This document shows positions 5,830-6,021 of a stretch of DNA of 6,021 bases, piece by piece (the stretch's first letter is position 1; each line of letters starts with the position of its first letter). Both the position numbers and the translations under genes were made by a program. Below the pieces are notes generated by a model, which saw only the letters and a program-made list of their open reading frames with translations, searched no databases and was not told the origin of the DNA. Source of the DNA: Nocardioides sp. (GTDB lineage Bacteria > Actinomycetota > Actinomycetes > Propionibacteriales > Nocardioidaceae); assembly GCA_025965295.1 (NCBI GenBank), contig JAOPXF010000293.1:1-6021 (forward strand). The letters are read 5' to 3'.

Positions 5830-6021
5830 ATGCCTGCGGTACGGACCCCGACCACATCCCCGAAGCGACGGGTCCCCCGGCAGGAGCGCAGCCGCCGTCG
5901 CGTGGAGGGTCTCCTCGACGCGGCGGCGCGGCTCGTGGTGGACCAGGGCGTGGAGTCGCTGAGCACCCGCGACATCGCCCAGGCCGCCGGTGCGCCGGTT
6001 GCCTCGCTCTACCAGTACTTC
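5830..6021 (+). CDS. TetR-family transcriptional regulator, N-terminal part (3' end outside window)
   Basis: The frame opens at ATG 5830 and is still open at the window edge, giving 64 residues. A basic N-terminal tail (PKRRVPRQERSRRR, 11-24) precedes helix 1 (VEGLLDAAARLVVDQG, 25-40) and a textbook TetR helix-turn-helix: STRDIAQAAGAPVASLY (45-61), ending QYF at the edge. The family are dimeric, mostly ligand-responsive repressors. The ligand-binding domain is off the window, so the effector cannot be inferred. Because it is divergent from the oxidase/propeller pair across 65 bases, it most likely controls that pair and itself, an inference from gene arrangement. An in-frame GTG at 5794 would add 12 residues but has no well-spaced ribosome binding site; the ATG fits the predicted near-leaderless start point. 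Confidence 0.88.
   Translation, partial: MPAVRTPTTSPKRRVPRQERSRRRVEGLLDAAARLVVDQGVESLSTRDIAQAAGAPVASLYQYF

Noticed and set aside
4343..5962. A 539-codon open frame on the + strand opposite the oxidase
   Set aside because: It has no recognisable domain and low-complexity composition, and it lies fully antisense to a clear FAD oxidase. It also crosses the TetR start in a different frame.
5786..5962. Short + strand frame from GTG 5786 preceded by GGAGG (5775-5779)
   Set aside because: The ribosome-site-like GGAGG is well spaced, but the 58-residue product overlaps the TetR gene out of frame and has no protein-like pattern. Probably chance.
3123..5975. A 950-codon open frame on the - strand running through the propeller gene, antisense-frame to the oxidase and into the TetR gene
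   Set aside because: Only the 3' part (from 4247) looks like a protein. The upstream translation is Arg/Pro/Gly-rich shadow of the oxidase in another frame, a usual effect of high GC.
1..6021. CRISPR array, tRNA/rRNA gene, phage or defence system
   Set aside because: No regularly spaced direct repeats, no tRNA-like cloverleaf, and no nuclease, toxin, integrase or phage structural motif were seen on either strand.

Overview
The window looks like chromosomal DNA of a high-GC actinobacterium. The G+C content is very high (roughly 70% by eye), codon third positions are mostly G or C, and long shadow frames stay open on both strands. The uracil-DNA glycosylase carries the actinobacterial form of its active-site motif ([10 protein letters not shown]), and one oxidase has a twin-arginine signal. 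A Nocardioidaceae-like host is my guess from overall feel and is not shown by the sequence.

Layout from left to right: (1) the 3' end of an aldo/keto reductase gene on the + strand (2-385). (2) A complete class I SAM-dependent methyltransferase gene on the + strand (543-1523). (3) A perfect 19-bp inverted repeat (1533-1589) filling the short gap where this gene meets the next one tail to tail. (4) Four genes in a row on the - strand, listed here in order of transcription: a Tat-exported flavin monoamine oxidase (5764-4244), a Sec-exported beta-propeller protein (4247-3123), uracil-DNA glycosylase ung (3090-2398), and a YgiD/DODA-type extradiol dioxygenase (2369-1596). (5) The 5' part of a TetR-family regulator gene on the + strand, starting at 5830 and running off the right edge, divergent from the oxidase.

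The oxidase and propeller genes overlap by 4 bases (GTGA), so they are very probably co-transcribed and translationally coupled. Both products carry export signals, which suggests a joint extracytoplasmic function, and the divergent TetR protein is the obvious candidate regulator. The two genes after them, ung and the dioxygenase, follow at gaps of 32 and 28 bases. Each has a plausible promoter of its own and an unrelated function, so they may simply be neighbours. The methyltransferase and aldo/keto reductase are in the same direction but 157 bases apart, with no clear functional link.

Most of the window is ordinary actinobacterial housekeeping and accessory metabolism. I do not see a phage, CRISPR, transposase or defence system. 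The least explained items are the perfect inverted repeat, the exported oxidase/propeller pair, and the two compact AT-rich regulatory gaps.
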